Assembly (NCBI GenBank): GCA_014529385.2
Contig: CM043944.1
Coordinates: 89,037,384 to 89,101,383 of the forward strand
Source: Adiantum capillus-veneris
Taxonomy: Eukaryota > Streptophyta > Polypodiopsida > Polypodiales > Pteridaceae
Length of the DNA: 64,000 bases
Direction: 5' to 3'
The notes under the pieces were generated by a model. It saw nothing but the letters and a program-made list of their open reading frames with translations, did no database searches and was not told where the DNA came from. Below are positions 1-11,173 of the stretch, piece after piece. A program made the position numbers and the translations under genes. Position 1 is the stretch's first letter, and each line of letters begins with the position of its first letter.

Positions 1-1113
1 CCTACACTGCCTCATCTGCTCTCTCAACAAGGAACATGCTTTTATAATTTGGGGAGATAGGGAGATACATATTAATGACATGCATGATTTCAGGTCACAA
101 CTTCAATTTTGCACCACGTCCTTCAATTTAACATAATGGCCAAAACTCTTGCAAAAATAAACAATTGAATGACCTTATTTTGCTTTCATTTCTATAAAAT
201 TTTAAAATGTAAATGAAGTGAAAGTGTACATGAACAAATAGTGGGTATCTTATTGTACTAAGCTACTTATGCATTATTGTATTAGGTGATGATGTAAAAC
301 ATTGCTATGCTTATGCACAAAACATAGATAGAGATGCAAGCAAGGCATCTCAGAGAAACATAGCAGGGTCAATCAAATTTTTAATATTAAAAGAAATCCA
401 ACTCATCTCTTTGAAATTGGAAGCTTTCCTGGTACAGTGGAAAGTATGAACCCTAATCTTTTCATAACTCGACTCTTAGATATGAAAAGTTTTATAACTA
501 CACAATGTAGCAGTGATAGACCTTCATCTTTAAAAGCTTGCTAGCTTACCCAGTTTGTACTTCTCAACTTGGTAGCATTTTTGTCAACCCTAAGTAGTTG
601 TGATATGCACTACTACCATGTCTTGCTCATAAGAAATATACAAGGATAGTAGCAAGTAAGAGAGTACTCCATTTTCAACAAAAGTTTTATTATTACATTG
701 ACTTCTCTTAGTTTTCATCTCTTCACACCATGCTAACTTATCTAATCTCTATAATCAAGCTTGGTAGCATTGTTAAATCAAGGTAGACCAAAATGAGGAA
801 TCTCTCCTCTCTCTCTCTCTCTCTCTCTCCACATACACACACACACACACCCACCCCAATACAATTAGAGTACTCCTAAGTTTGTTGAACAAGGGCTAGG
901 ACCTCATGAAAAATAATTCCTATGAGAAGCTTCCAATCTTGGTATCAAAGAATTCTTTGCAACATCTATGAAGAGGTCGTGTCATGCATCACTTTTATAA
1001 ATGCTACAGACTGTACGTGTAAGAAGAGAGCATTGATAGTGTTCCACTTGGAAGAGAAGATAGCCCTATGAAAATAGAGGGATTGTTTCCTTGGCCGTAG
1101 CAACGTGCGGGTC

Positions 1114-1162
<49 letters not shown>

Positions 1163-1164
1163 TG

Positions 1165-1224
<60 letters not shown>

Positions 1225-1356
1225 ATATATATATATGAGAGAAAGAACCTTACAAATGTGCTAGCAATCATGACCCTTTAAGTTTTCTTTGTAATAAAGT
1301 CTTACTATACTCAGTTGAACATTTCCATTATGAAAGTGTGTGTGTGTGTGTATACA

Positions 1357-1410
<54 letters not shown>

Positions 1411-1890
1411 AACATGTCAAATGCGTTCTAATAATTGTTCAATTTATCACAACAAAAATGTTTCCTTCTTGGGCCCTCGTGAAGTCTTCACCTTGTTATC
1501 AAATTAGTAGTCCGGTGGTGTATCGGCAAGTCGATCCCACTTCATTGCTCTCAATGGTGGTTTGTACTTGGGAAGAGATGGAGATTAAGTAGCAAATTTG
1601 AGATCTGAAGTATAGCATAAGGTCAATCTCCTTACTATCATAATGAGGTGAGCCCAAATTTTGATATCGGGTACTAATAACTATACGTTTTGCCAACTTT
1701 TTGGGTATAAGAGGTAGGGACTCAAAGCCCTGATGTGGAAAAGCATTACCTAAACAAGTTGTTTGGAGTTTGAACTTTGCTCACTCGTTTGCAAGGGTAG
1801 CCTAGTTAGCATAGGGCCAACCTCCTTATTATAAAAGAAATGGACCATGAATTTTGAGGGCATGTGCCCATTACAACTACCCGTAATGTG
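1..1890. other. Unassigned AT-rich spacer with microsatellites
   Basis: No coding region is recognisable. Simple repeats are (CT)n at 800-829 followed by (AC)n at 831-851, (GT)n at 1122-1166 running into (TA)n at about 1169-1236, and (GT)n at 1336-1351 followed by (CT)n at 1361-1407. The stretches 1580-1690 and 1790-1890 look like two diverged copies of one roughly 100-bp sequence (shared words such as AGCATA.GG.CAA.CTCCTTA), perhaps body parts of old SINEs. Confidence 0.6.
1083..1122 (+). mobile_element. Helitron-type 3' terminus
   Basis: The sequence ends GTGCGGGTCACATACTAG followed by T, which matches the plant Helitron 3' end (GC-rich short hairpin, a few bases, then CTRR, with insertion before T). 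CCG and CGG words either side of a short loop at 1096-1110 could form the hairpin. The same end recurs at 20755 (minus) and 30728 (plus). The matching 5' end would lie to the left, outside the window or unrecognised. Confidence 0.5.
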
Positions 1891-1892
1891 TC

Positions 1893-2131
1893 AACGAGTG
1901 CTAGCTCAGTTGGAAGAGTCATAGCCTATGAGTTCAAAGGTGGTGGGTTCAACACCCCTTGACTGCTCGAAGACATGTTCTAGCCCTTAGGGGCGTTTCC
2001 CATGTGGTTTGGTTAACCTTATCCAATAGGGAAGAGTCACCTTAAGAGTCGAATTGCCTCCACCTACAGGGATTGGGTGTGTGTGTTGTGATTTCAAAGT
2101 TGTAGGTAATTCCCTTTTACAAAAAAAATAA
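1893..2131 (+). mobile_element. tRNA-derived SINE (candidate)
   Basis: A tRNA-like head holds an A-box-like TAGCTCAGTTGG near 1902-1913 and a B-box-like GGGTTCAACACCCC near 1945-1958, at the spacing expected of an internal Pol III promoter. It continues into unrelated sequence and ends in an A-rich tail at about 2120-2131. The acceptor stem does not pair well, so this is not a functional tRNA gene. The family is not identified. Confidence 0.45.
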
Positions 2132-2180
2132 ATTGTAATGCAATAGCCCTACAAATACACATGGAATAGTATAGCATACA

Positions 2181-2370
2181 TGAAGGAGTACGAGCGGAAG
2201 TGTGACGCGAGAGAGTGCGAGAAGAAGAGCATGACGATATGGTGAACTCGCTCTACTGTAATGTGTAAAGCATAGTGAGTTCTTATTAGGTTTTAACAAA
2301 AGAATATGTGTACATACCTGGCGGCCCGCCCACTTACCTGGGCGACCACATTGGGCTTTATACCCCAACA
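2181..2370 (-). repeat. 3' LTR of copia element 1
   Basis: 190 bp, beginning TG and ending CA on the plus strand, aligned end to end with 7489-7680. It starts TGAAGGAGTACGAGCGG and ends TATACCCCAACA. The target duplication ATACA precedes it. Confidence 0.95.
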
Positions 2371-2383
2371 ACCTCCCACTTAA
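2371..2383 (-). other. Polypurine tract of copia element 1
   Basis: On the minus strand AAGTGGGAGGT directly abuts the 3' LTR start (TGTTGGGG), the expected place and composition for the primer of plus-strand DNA synthesis. Confidence 0.8.
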
Positions 2384-2605
2384 AGTCCAATGTGGTACTT
2401 TAAGTGTGAGAGAAGCTACTATACAAGCAAATATACAAGAGATGTAGAGAAGTGATGTACTACCCTACACCTAACTGCTTGCGAAAATGCGCAAAGCTCT
2501 CTGAGGGAAGTCCTTTTGTAAGTAGATCAGCAGTATTTTCTGTGGTGTGAACTTTGACAAGCTGAAGTTGCTTATCCTCGAGCATTTCCCTAATGAAATG
2601 ATACT

Positions 2606-2931
2606 TCACATCCACATGCTTGTCTTTGAGTGATAAACTGGATTGCGAGCCAATTGTATAGCACTTTTACTATCACAATATAACATAGGAATCTCTACTT
2701 TGATTCCCAAATCTATTACTAGTCGATTAAGCCAAATTGATTCTTTGCATGCCTCTGATGCTGCAACATATTCAGCTCTGTAGTAGACTGAGTAACACAA
2801 TCTTGTAATCTAGAACGCCATGATACTGCTCCACCAGCCAATGTAAAGACATACCTGCGTAGACCTTGGTTGTCTAAGTCACCTGCATAATCTGAGTCGT
2901 AAAACCCTTTACACTTAGCTCTGACTCCCAT
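2606..2931 (-). pseudogene. Copia element 1 RNase H domain, broken
   Basis: Removes genomic RNA during reverse transcription in the virus-like particle. Two frames carry the domain. 2931-2719 reads through GFYDSDYAGD and the conserved SWRS..Q..V..STTE. 2800-2606 then carries AEYVAASEACKE and the C-terminal CDSKSAIQLARNPVYHSKT typical of copia RNase H. A frameshift near STTE separates them. It follows the RT domain directly, as expected. Confidence 0.9.
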
Positions 2932-4033
2932 AGCATATACGCATACTCTTTGTAGCTTTCAGGTATCTCAATATTCCTTTCACTGCCTCCCAATGTTTCT
3001 TGCCTGGGTTTGACATGTATCGACTTACTACTCCCACTGCAAATGCAATGTCTGGGCGAGTAGCAATCATTGCATACATCAAACTACCCACTGCAGACGC
3101 ATATGGAATCTTATCCATTTCAGCATGTTCTTCCTCAGACACAGGACAATCTTGTTTGCTAAGTTTCACATATGGTGGCAATGGAACACTCAATGCCTTT
3201 CCCTTCTCCATATTGAAACGTTGCAAAACCTTGTCAATATACTCTATTTGAGATAACCAAATCAACTTCTTTGATCTGTCTCTCTCAATGCGCATACCAA
3301 GTATATGACTTGCCTCACCCATGTCTTTCATGTCAAACGATTTTGCCATCTTTGACTTCAAAGCTGAAATTTCTTCCCAGTGTTTGCCAGAATCAACATG
3401 TCATCCACATACAAAATAAGGATCAGCCAACTGCCATCCTTAGCTTTCTTTGTATATAGACAGTGATCAAACTCACTACGTTTGTAGCCTTGAGAAAGCA
3501 TAAACTTGTGGAACTTATGGTACCATGCCCTCGGTGATTGTTTTAAGCCATAAAGACTCTTTAACAACTGGCATACCAAATCTTCCTTGCCTTTCTCAAC
3601 AAACCCTTCTGGCTGCTGAATGTAAATTTCCACATCTAAATCACCATGCAAGAACGCTGTCTTGACATCCATTTGGTGCAACACCAAATCTAATATGGCA
3701 ACCAATGCAAGAAAGCATCTCAATGTAGTCATCTTGACCACCGGAGAGAAGACTTCATCAAAGTCAATGCCTTGTTCTTGCTTAAAGCCTTGGCAACAAG
3801 CCTTGCTTTGTACTTTGGCTGACTATCATGAGCGGTGATCTTATACCTGTAAACCCATTTACAAGGTAGAGCCTTTTTGCCCGTGGTAATTTAACTAGCT
3901 TCCATGTCTGGTTTTTATGCAGAGCTGTCATCTCTGACTGCATGGCCAATTGCCAATTCCCGGAGTCCTTCATTTGCACTGCTTCCTTGTAACATGAAGG
4001 CTCATTGCAATCAGTCAACATGACATAGTTCAT
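2915..4033 (-). pseudogene. Copia element 1 reverse transcriptase, frameshifted
   Basis: Copies the element RNA into DNA (RVT_2 family). The fragment 4033-3782 holds the N-terminal EPSCYKEAV..W..AM..E..AL..N.TW motif. 3741-3358 carries [30 protein letters not shown] and the catalytic LYVDDMLI (YVDD near 3400-3410). 3361-2915 carries the thumb and connection region with KDMGEASHILGMRI, PYASAVGSLMYAM and TRPDIAFAVG. All key motifs survive, but frame changes lie near 3360 and 3780 and stops lie between, so no full-length enzyme is encoded. Confidence 0.93.
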
Positions 4034-4115
4034 AGATGGAACAAACCTATCAGAGGTCGTGACACCCGATTACACAATAGGTGGCTCAGGCTCAGCCACA
4101 ACCTGTGGTTCCACT

Positions 4116-5015
4116 CTATCCTGTCCTTGCTCCTCTTGAGCCTGACATTTTGTCTTGCACGTGCAGGTCATCTTCTTGGAAGACAACTCTTCTAATCTCC
4201 TCAACCCTCTCTGGTTTAGAATGATATTTGGATTCATTAAAGTGAACATCATTGCTGCGGACAACCTTTCTGGATTCGGGATCCCAAAGTCTGTACCCCA
4301 TCTCACCAGAATTACCATAGCCTAGAAAGATGCACTTTCTACTCTTTGGCTCAAGTTTGTTCCTAAATTCCTTTGGAACGTGAGTATATGCCTCACAGCC
4401 AAAGACTCTGAGATGCTTGTATGAGGGCATTTTGCCTGACCATACCATCTCTGCACTGAATCCTTCTGCAAAACCTTGCTAGGAGATCTATTTACAAGAT
4501 GAACAGCTGTTGATACAGCTTCAGCCCAAAACCCATTTGGCAGTTGTGCATTAGACAACATACTTCTGACCTTCTCTTGTATGGTCCTATTCATCCTCTC
4601 AGCAACACCATTTTGAGGAGGATTGTAAGGAGCAGTAAGTTCACGTTTTATACCTTTTGACTCACAAAAGTCCTGAAAGGCCTTTGAAACATACTCTCCA
4701 CCATTGTCAGTGCGTAAGCATTTAAGCTTCTTGCCACTCTGATTCTCCACAAGTGTCACAAACGTTTTGAAAACACTAAACGCTTCATCCTTGTGCTTGA
4801 GAAAGTAAACCCATACTTTCCTCGAGTAATCATCTATAATGTCATAAAGTAAGAAGCTCCCCTAGAGATAGTTAGGCATAGGTCCACACAAATCACTATG
4901 AACAAGTGCCAACTGTGTATCTCTTCTACTGCTTCTATGCTTATGTGGCTGCTGTGTTTGCTTACCATACAGACAATGTTCACAGAATTCAAAATCATTA
5001 AATGAAAGCCAGGCA
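4116..5015 (-). pseudogene. Copia element 1 integrase, frameshifted
   Basis: Inserts the element cDNA into the host genome. Near 5010-4970 the zinc-binding CEHCLYGKQ motif is readable; a LVHSDLCGPM segment with the first catalytic Asp follows near 4880. 4759-4322 holds LRTDNGGEYVS (second catalytic Asp) and PYNPPQNGVAERMNRTI (catalytic Glu). 4448-4116 continues with the C-terminal FGCEAYTHVP and CIFLGYG motifs. The DDE residues are all present, but at least two frame changes break the protein. Confidence 0.9.
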
Positions 5016-5062
5016 AATAACCAGAACGAGACAAGATTTCCATTCCTTCTTGGACATATGTC

Positions 5063-5371
5063 CTAACCGCTATGCCACAAAGAAACGTTCGGCTGCTCGG
5101 TTACATTGATTACATTTTTAGAGACATTTGATACATAAATCATGTAAAGTCCTCCAGACTTTACTCCATGTGCTACTGTCATAGAACCCTTGGATATCTT
5201 CCACATGTTCTGTCCAAAAGTGGTGACGTAGCCAGCATCATCAAGTAAACCTGTGCTGATCAAGCTCTTTGTAATTGCGGAACATGTCTCACATTCTTCA
5301 GCGTGAAAGAAGAGCCATTCTGAAACTTCAATTGAACATCTCCAACACCTAAATCTCACATGTCTGCCCAT
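5063..5371 (-). pseudogene. Copia element 1 pre-integrase region
   Basis: Matches the GAG_pre-integrase segment that links protease to integrase in copia polyproteins. It reads through KSGGLYMIYV and ends near NVSLWHSG, the remnant of the LWH.RLGH motif. It joins the protease frame upstream and integrase downstream through frame changes. Confidence 0.8.
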
Positions 5372-5831
5372 TGCCTAGCCGAACATGATCTTTAGTGGTC
5401 ACATAAGAGGTAAACCACTCCTTGTTTGGAGACACATGAAGTGATGCCCCTGAGTCTATAATCCAGTCACTCAGTGCATTTCCATCAGATGCTGTAAGAA
5501 GAGCTGAGTCCATTGTATTCTTCAAGAAGTAGATGTCTCCTGACACTAGACTGTCATCCTCTGCAACAGTGTTTGTCACATTTATTTCTTGAATCTTCAC
5601 TGAGGACTTGTTCTTCTCACCATGGTCTTCAGCTTTCTCTTTGCCTTTTTCTGCTTTCCATTCTCTGCAGTCTCTTTTCATGTGACCCTTCTTGCCACAA
5701 TGGTAGCATTCTATGTCACTCTTGCCTTTAGCACTGCGGGACTTGCTACGAGACTGATTCCTCTTTCCACCTTTGTACTTTTCTTTGGTCCTTCCCCTGA
5801 CAACTAAGGCTGTTCCTTTGCCTTTGTCCAT
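5349..5831 (-). pseudogene. Copia element 1 nucleocapsid zinc knuckle and protease start
   Basis: 160-codon frame. After a basic stretch (RNQSRSKSRSAKGK) comes one CCHC knuckle, CYHCGKKGHMKRDC, at residues about 42-55 (near 5708-5667), which binds element RNA. DWIIDSGASLHV near 5460 is the active site of the aspartic protease (DSG) that cleaves the polyprotein. The rest of the protease is cut off by a frame change. Confidence 0.92.
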
Positions 5832-5876
5832 TGTCTTTCTATTGGTTTCTTCATAAGCAGACTCCTTCTACACCTG

Positions 5877-6397
5877 CTATGTCAAACCATCTGGAGGTGC
5901 AGAATTACTCAAAGCTGTGCGAAAAGTGTCCCAACTTTCCGCAATGTGATCAACAGAACATAGCTCTAACAGGTTCATCAAACTTGACACCTTGAGCTGA
6001 CAACTGACTATAGATGTGTTGAATTCATTCAGATGATTGGACATAGGTGTCCCTTCTTTCATCTTCAAGTCAACAAGCTTCTTAAGCCAGTATACCTGTG
6101 AAGCTGCACTCTGCTTCTCATAAAGATCACTCAGCTTTCCATGCTTGATAAGCCGACATCTGTCTGCTACATTGAAGTAAACGCTTTCTGCCAAAGTCAG
6201 CATAATGGTAGAAAGTGCCAATTCATCATTTCGCTCCATTCATCTCGTCCATATCTTCTGGTTTTATCCCCTTGAGCTTTATAGGTTTTATTGCTTCTTT
6301 TGTACCAACACGTGCCAAATTTCTTCTTCCACAATGGGAAATTGGTTCCATCCAGCTTCTTGATATTGTAAAGAGCAGTGTCCTGTGATCCAGCCAT
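5877..6397 (-). pseudogene. Copia element 1 gag
   Basis: Capsid protein of the copia element (UBN2/DUF4219-like). The fragment 6397-6197 begins MAGSQDTALYNIKKLDGTNF with the N-terminal L.G.NF..W motif. 6239-5877 holds ALSTIMLTLAES, W..L...Y and M.NHLNEFN, the usual copia gag core. The two frames overlap with a shift near 6230, and a further change separates gag from the zinc-knuckle frame. Confidence 0.88.
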
Positions 6398-7471
6398 AGC
6401 TACGCTTCACAGTAGTTTACTTTCCTGGGAAAAATTCGGCAGAGTTTCCCCTGTAAACTGACCTCTGAACCAATATCAACCTGTCAAATGAACCAAGAAA
6501 GCTTAGATTCTGCAGAAATTTGGCAGAGTCTCCTTTGTAAAATGGCTCTGGTGTACTCAAAAAACAGACCAAAAACAGCTCAAAAAACACTCTCTCTAAC
6601 ACTGTAAGCTGTGGGTAAACCTGTCCTGCACCTGTACTGTCTCTCACTATCATGTCACTGTCCTGTAATCATAGATATACAATGCCTCAACGACAGTAAA
6701 GCAAAGATGCAATCCAACTGTCTACTCACAGTCAATACATCTAGCTGCCTATCTAAGGTGCTCGAGGGATCGCTCCAAGACCTGTATCACCGAAAGGATC
6801 TCAACATTCGAGAATCCCCCAGCTCAATAAAACCTCACTCGACCCTCAACAAAGGCTGTAGTAAATCTGACAGTACATAGACTTCCCACAAAGTCATACA
6901 TCCACAAATTTCCCACTGTATGGTGTAACCGCTGCAGCGGTTGTTTGCTGCGTGACTCACAGCCAGCAAACCCTCAACAGACATACATCATCTCTGACAA
7001 TACATCCCATGTGGAAGTACCTGCAATGTTAGGATGAAATCTGGAATATCAAGCAACAAACACAAGCTACCTGATGAACTAGTGGATGTTGCCTACAGTC
7101 TGTGTGTAGGTGCACTCGTGTCGTATGTGACACGCCTCCAAGAACTGTGAGTCGTCTTTCGTTGTGTAGACAGCCACAAATCAGCACTCTGGAAGTGGAG
7201 ATATCCTCAGCACTTGCAGTCGTAGGCCGAAACCCCAAATTTGCAGAGTCGGATCTGCAGCCGTCGAGACCACGTAGTCGAAAATGGCCTGCACAGAACT
7301 TTGTCGAAGCCGAACGGTGGTCGAGATGACCTCAGAATGAAATTCTGAGAACACCAAGCCCTTTGGGCTTGTCCACAAGATTTGGGGCCGTGTCTTCGCC
7401 TATCAAATCTCACTCCAATCTGAGCAAGTGACTCTGGCTACCTGTAAATGCTGCCCCGAGCCTCGATCTGA
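6398..7471 (-). other. 5' leader of copia element 1
   Basis: About 1.07 kb between PBS and gag, without a recognisable gene. It contains two diverged copies of a sequence around GGCAGAGT.TCC..TGTAAA (near 6428 and 6520), a short internal direct repeat. Length is within the range seen for copia leaders. Confidence 0.6.
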
Positions 7472-7483
7472 GCTTTGATACCA
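7472..7483 (-). other. Primer binding site of copia element 1
   Basis: On the minus strand TGGTATCAAAGC lies 5 bases inside the 5' LTR. It matches the plant initiator-Met tRNA PBS (TGGTATCAGAGC) with one mismatch. Confidence 0.9.
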
Positions 7484-7488
7484 GTTGT

Positions 7489-7680
7489 TGAAGGAGTACG
7501 AGCGGAAGTGCGACGCGAGAGAGAGTGCGAGAAGAAGAGCACGACGATATGGTGAACTCTATCTACTGTAATGTGTAAAGCATAGTGAGTTCTTATTAGG
7601 TTTTAACAAAAGAATATGTGTAAATACCTAGCGGCCCGCCCACTTACCTAGGCGACCACATTGGGCTTTATACCCCAACA
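7489..7680 (-). repeat. 5' LTR of copia element 1
   Basis: 192 bp, partner of 2181-2370. On the minus strand it starts TGTTGGGGTATAAAGCCC and ends CGTACTCCTTCA. ATACA follows as target duplication at 7681-7685. Confidence 0.95.
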
Positions 7681-7685
7681 ATACA

Positions 7686-9510
7686 TAGAACTGAACATGT
7701 ATACCTTGATAAAGAGAGAGAGAGATGCACCTCCTGGAGCAGAGTGCTACACATGCACAAGAGTGGAGATGAGACAGTGAGATGGAGAGTATAAGCTCAA
7801 CATTGGATAGGCAAAGGCTACTTCCCCCCCATCGTTTGGCCTTATCCATGTGCATATGATATTCGATGGGGGAGAGCTACCTCTTGGAACCCCAAGTCCT
7901 TCCATGTAGGCTTTCTTGTGGAATGATCCTTGAAGGTGGCTTGCTTCTCATCAAGGCCATGTGTCAAATGCATGAGAGTTTGGTTGCCAGGTTGCAACTT
8001 TAGAGCCTTCTGGGTTAGAGATAATCACTTTTTGGGGTTCAGCTTGAAGATTTGTGATGACGATGTTGCACCTTTCTTCGAGACTCAGGGGATGCACCCA
8101 AAAAAATTTAGTGTATAACATGCCTTCAAATGGAAGGGTATTTTAATTCATAACTTTTATTTTAATTAAAATTATGTTACTTAGACAAGTGGTTTTTAAA
8201 CCGAAAAGTAGAAGAAACCCTTGAGTTTAACATGAACAAGCAGTCATTTTATTGCCTGGTGATATGTAAGTACAACCGTTTTTTTAATACTATTTGCACA
8301 CATGTGATATACATGGTTTCTTATAAGTGCACTCCTCAAGATTCAAGGTTGTACAGAGTTCAAATGCCTTTGGTGGTATGGGCCCCATGATATACATGGT
8401 TTCTTATAAGTGCACCCCCAAGATTCAAGGTTGAGTGAGAGTTCAAATGCCATTGGTGGTATGGGCCCCATAGTTTGAGCTTAAAGTACTCTTGAATGCC
8501 AAATAACTTCCAAAGTTTTTCAGCTTCCTCTTCGGATTCATGGCACTTCCATGTCAAGATGTTTGCACTTGTGTGATTACCTTTGTTGTTTTGAAGCAAT
8601 CCCTTAAGATATTGGTCTCATGCCACTTTAATTGCTCTTCATCAATCTAGCACTTTGTTATGTACTGCTTGATGTATAACATGTATGGCTCCACATTAGA
8701 TTGGACCTCTTCTCTTTGCAAAGCTGGTAATTCTGTCCCTGAGTCTAACCTTGATGGGCCTGTTGTTAGAGGTGCCCCCCCCCCCAGGTGCCTCATCGCT
8801 AGCTTGTCTCCTTAAGCTCACCATCTTCACATGTGGTTAGTGTTGAATTTAGTGTTAGTGCCTTATTTCAAAGCCCAAACAAATCCAAATGCAACCAAAC
8901 TTGTACGGATGACTAAGAGCACTAAGATGGCCAATCTATGGTCTTAGAGCCTCCAAAAAAATGCAAAAAATTAGCAGGTCAAAATGATTGTTTAAGATAC
9001 TCTATGGATTAGGAATGATGAGACCTATCCTATGCCACAAACGGTTTGCCAATCTGATATCTAGGTGTCGAGATTTGGCATGAAATATTTTGTAGCCACT
9101 CCTCAACAAACGTAAGAAATAGCACAAGAGACAACTTGAAGATCCTTCATTAGCAACATGTAGAGGCAACCGCAATTGAAATGTGAAAACATATGTCGGA
9201 GTAAGACTCATAATTACATCAAGGATTACAAAAATTATACACGTCAAGTGGACGAGCTAACATTGGTTGATATCATGATTTTGTGGCAAAATTACAAGGG
9301 GACAAATATGCCTCTTGATCTTATATTAGGTTTTCTGTGTTAGCCTTAATGCTAACATTCTCCCCCTCCTTGGCCATGTCATCTTGTAACATGGGTCAAG
9401 ATGCGAGCCAATGATATGAGCTTTGGTTCCTCAATGTCCTCTAGTGTGTGTGATGAGATTTGCAATATTCTTTGACTTGCGGTGGCTTCAATGGTGGTAA
9501 TAGCATTTTT
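7686..9510. repeat. Spacer containing an 83-bp tandem duplication
   Basis: No gene is recognised. Units 8305-8387 and 8388-8470 are near-identical direct copies (start TGATATACATGGTTTC, end TATGGGCCCCA). A C10 tract lies near 8777-8787. The remainder is AT-rich unassigned sequence. Confidence 0.7.
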
Positions 9511-9705
9511 TCAGTAGTTTGAACTACATTGGTAGTCTGAACTCCAAAAGAGGATATCCTCGATAGGCATCTCCTCAAGCACTTTTTGTGCTTTTTGAAG
9601 TGCACCACATTTGGCGTAAATGTAGATCAAGGCAGTGCCAAGCACTGTTTTTTTCCAATAGCCTTGGATGGCTATATATGGCTTGTGTGTGTGCACGTGC
9701 GTGCA

Positions 9706-9711
9706 CGAGAG

Positions 9712-9761
<50 letters not shown>
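9706..9761. repeat. (GA)n microsatellite inside PPR pseudogene
   Basis: Pure GA run preceded by GT/GC-rich alternation at 9683-9704. It interrupts a PPR unit between SEGVSPDEITL and YAKCGAL. Confidence 0.95.
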
Positions 9762-9765
<4 letters not shown>

Positions 9766-10168
9766 AAATACTCGAGGTAAGCATATCCTTTTAAGACCAA
9801 AGTTAGGGTGATTTCATCTGGAGAGACACCCTCACTTTGCATCAATTGAAAATAGCCTAGAGTTTTGTGCCCTTGCCCTTGTTGGGCATAATAAAAAATC
9901 AATACACTCTAAGAGACAACATCTTGCACATGTAACTCCTCAAGCATCTTTGGCATACATGTCAACCAAGGCATAAAATAGCCCACAACTTCCTTGCCCT
10001 GAATCTATTGGGCACATTCAAAAATCAATGCACTCCAAGAGACGACATCCCGGACATGCAACTCCTCAAGCACTTTTTGTGGTTTCTAAAGTGCACCACA
10101 TTTGGCTTACATGTCAACCAAGGTGGTGCCAAGCACTACATTTTTGCCAACAGTCCCCAATGGCTTGT

Positions 10169-10197
10169 GATTGTGTGTGTGTGTGTGTGTGTGATTT

Positions 10198-10262
<65 letters not shown>
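10169..10262. repeat. (GT)n(GA)n microsatellite inside PPR pseudogene
   Basis: GT run 10169-10193, then GATTTG, then GA run 10199-10262. It interrupts the next PPR unit. Confidence 0.95.
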
Positions 10263-10263
<1 letters not shown>

Positions 10264-11173
10264 CTAAAGACGCCTAAGGTAAGCATAGCCTTCAAGACCA
10301 AAGCATAAGTGATTTCATCTAGAGAGACTACCTTACTTCGCATATGCTAAAAACAACCCAGAGCTTTGTGGCCCGGTCCCTATTGGGCATAGCCAAAAAT
10401 CAATGCACTTCAAGAGATGACATTCCACACAAGCAATTCCTCAACCATCGTTAGCATACAAACCGACCAAGGCATTGCCAAGCATGATGTTTTTTCTCAA
10501 CAACCCTTGATTGACAATATATTTGTAAATTCTTTTGCACATAGCAACATCTTACTTTGTGCCACACACCTTCAAGATGCAAGCATACATTATTCCAATT
10601 GGAGAGATTCCCTCGGTTTTCATCTATTGAAAACAACCCAAAACTTTCAGCCCCTATCCCCATTGGGCATATCTGGAAATGAGTGCACTCCAAGAGACGA
10701 CATCTCGATCACCTGGCTCCTCAAGCACTTTTTGTTCTTTCTAAAGTGCACCACATTTGGCATACATGTCAACCAAAGTAGTGCCAAGCACCAATTTTTC
10801 TTTCATCAACCCTTGACTAATAGTAGCATCGTGAAGTCTTTTGCCTATATCAACATCTTGAGTGGTTCCATACACCTTCAAGATGCAGGCGTAAGTGATT
10901 GAAGCTAAAGAGTTGCCCTCGCTTTGAGTCCTCCCAATGGCTCTATATGGTTTGTGATTGTGAATTATTTTGTACATATCAAAGTGTTGCATAGTGCCAC
11001 ATGCCTTCAAGATGTAAGTATAAGTATGGAAACGAGAGAGATGTCCTTGTTCTATTGAAAACAACCCTAAAGTGTGCATGAATGCGGTGCATGTGTGGAG
11101 AGGGACAAGGAGAGAGAGAAGTAGGAGACACAGAATGTGGGTGGAGCTATTTACCACAATATGCGAGAGTCCC

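Larger units (their letters stand above)
2181..7680 (-). mobile_element. Ty1-copia LTR retrotransposon, complete ends, coding decayed
   Basis: Two similar 190/192-bp LTRs bound the element, and the 5-bp direct repeat ATACA lies immediately outside both (2176-2180 and 7681-7685). Read on the minus strand, the order is 5' LTR, PBS, leader, gag, zinc knuckle/protease, integrase, reverse transcriptase, RNase H, PPT, 3' LTR. Integrase ahead of RT defines the Ty1-copia superfamily. The LTRs differ by about seven substitutions and one 2-bp indel (roughly 96% identical by eye), so insertion was fairly recent. The pol region is nevertheless split into at least six reading frames, so the element is non-autonomous. 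It could have been mobilised in trans already damaged, or have decayed since. Confidence 0.95.
9511..11100 (-). pseudogene. PPR-repeat protein pseudogene
   Basis: Successive decayed pentatricopeptide repeats are readable on the minus strand: YTYILKACGT and ITYACILKVYG near 11000-10870, then GLMKEKLVLGTTLVDMYAKC at about 10810-10745, DVVSWSALI near 10700, another NALVGLYAN unit near 10480, VSLDEITYALVLK near 10310, DVVSWSALIFE near 10050, and IEDILFWS near 9565. PPR proteins bind organellar RNA. Stops, frame changes and deletions interrupt every few repeats, and two microsatellites, at 9706-9761 and 10169-10262, sit inside repeat coding sequence. The wording resembles fern PPR arrays. No organelle-targeting N-terminus is seen. 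It is clearly non-functional. Confidence 0.85.

Noticed and set aside
1893-1970. Functional tRNA gene
   Set aside because: A- and B-box-like words are present but the acceptor stem does not pair and the anticodon arm is poor; better explained as a SINE head.
2117-2371. 84-codon minus-strand frame
   Set aside because: Read-through of the copia element 1 LTR and flank.
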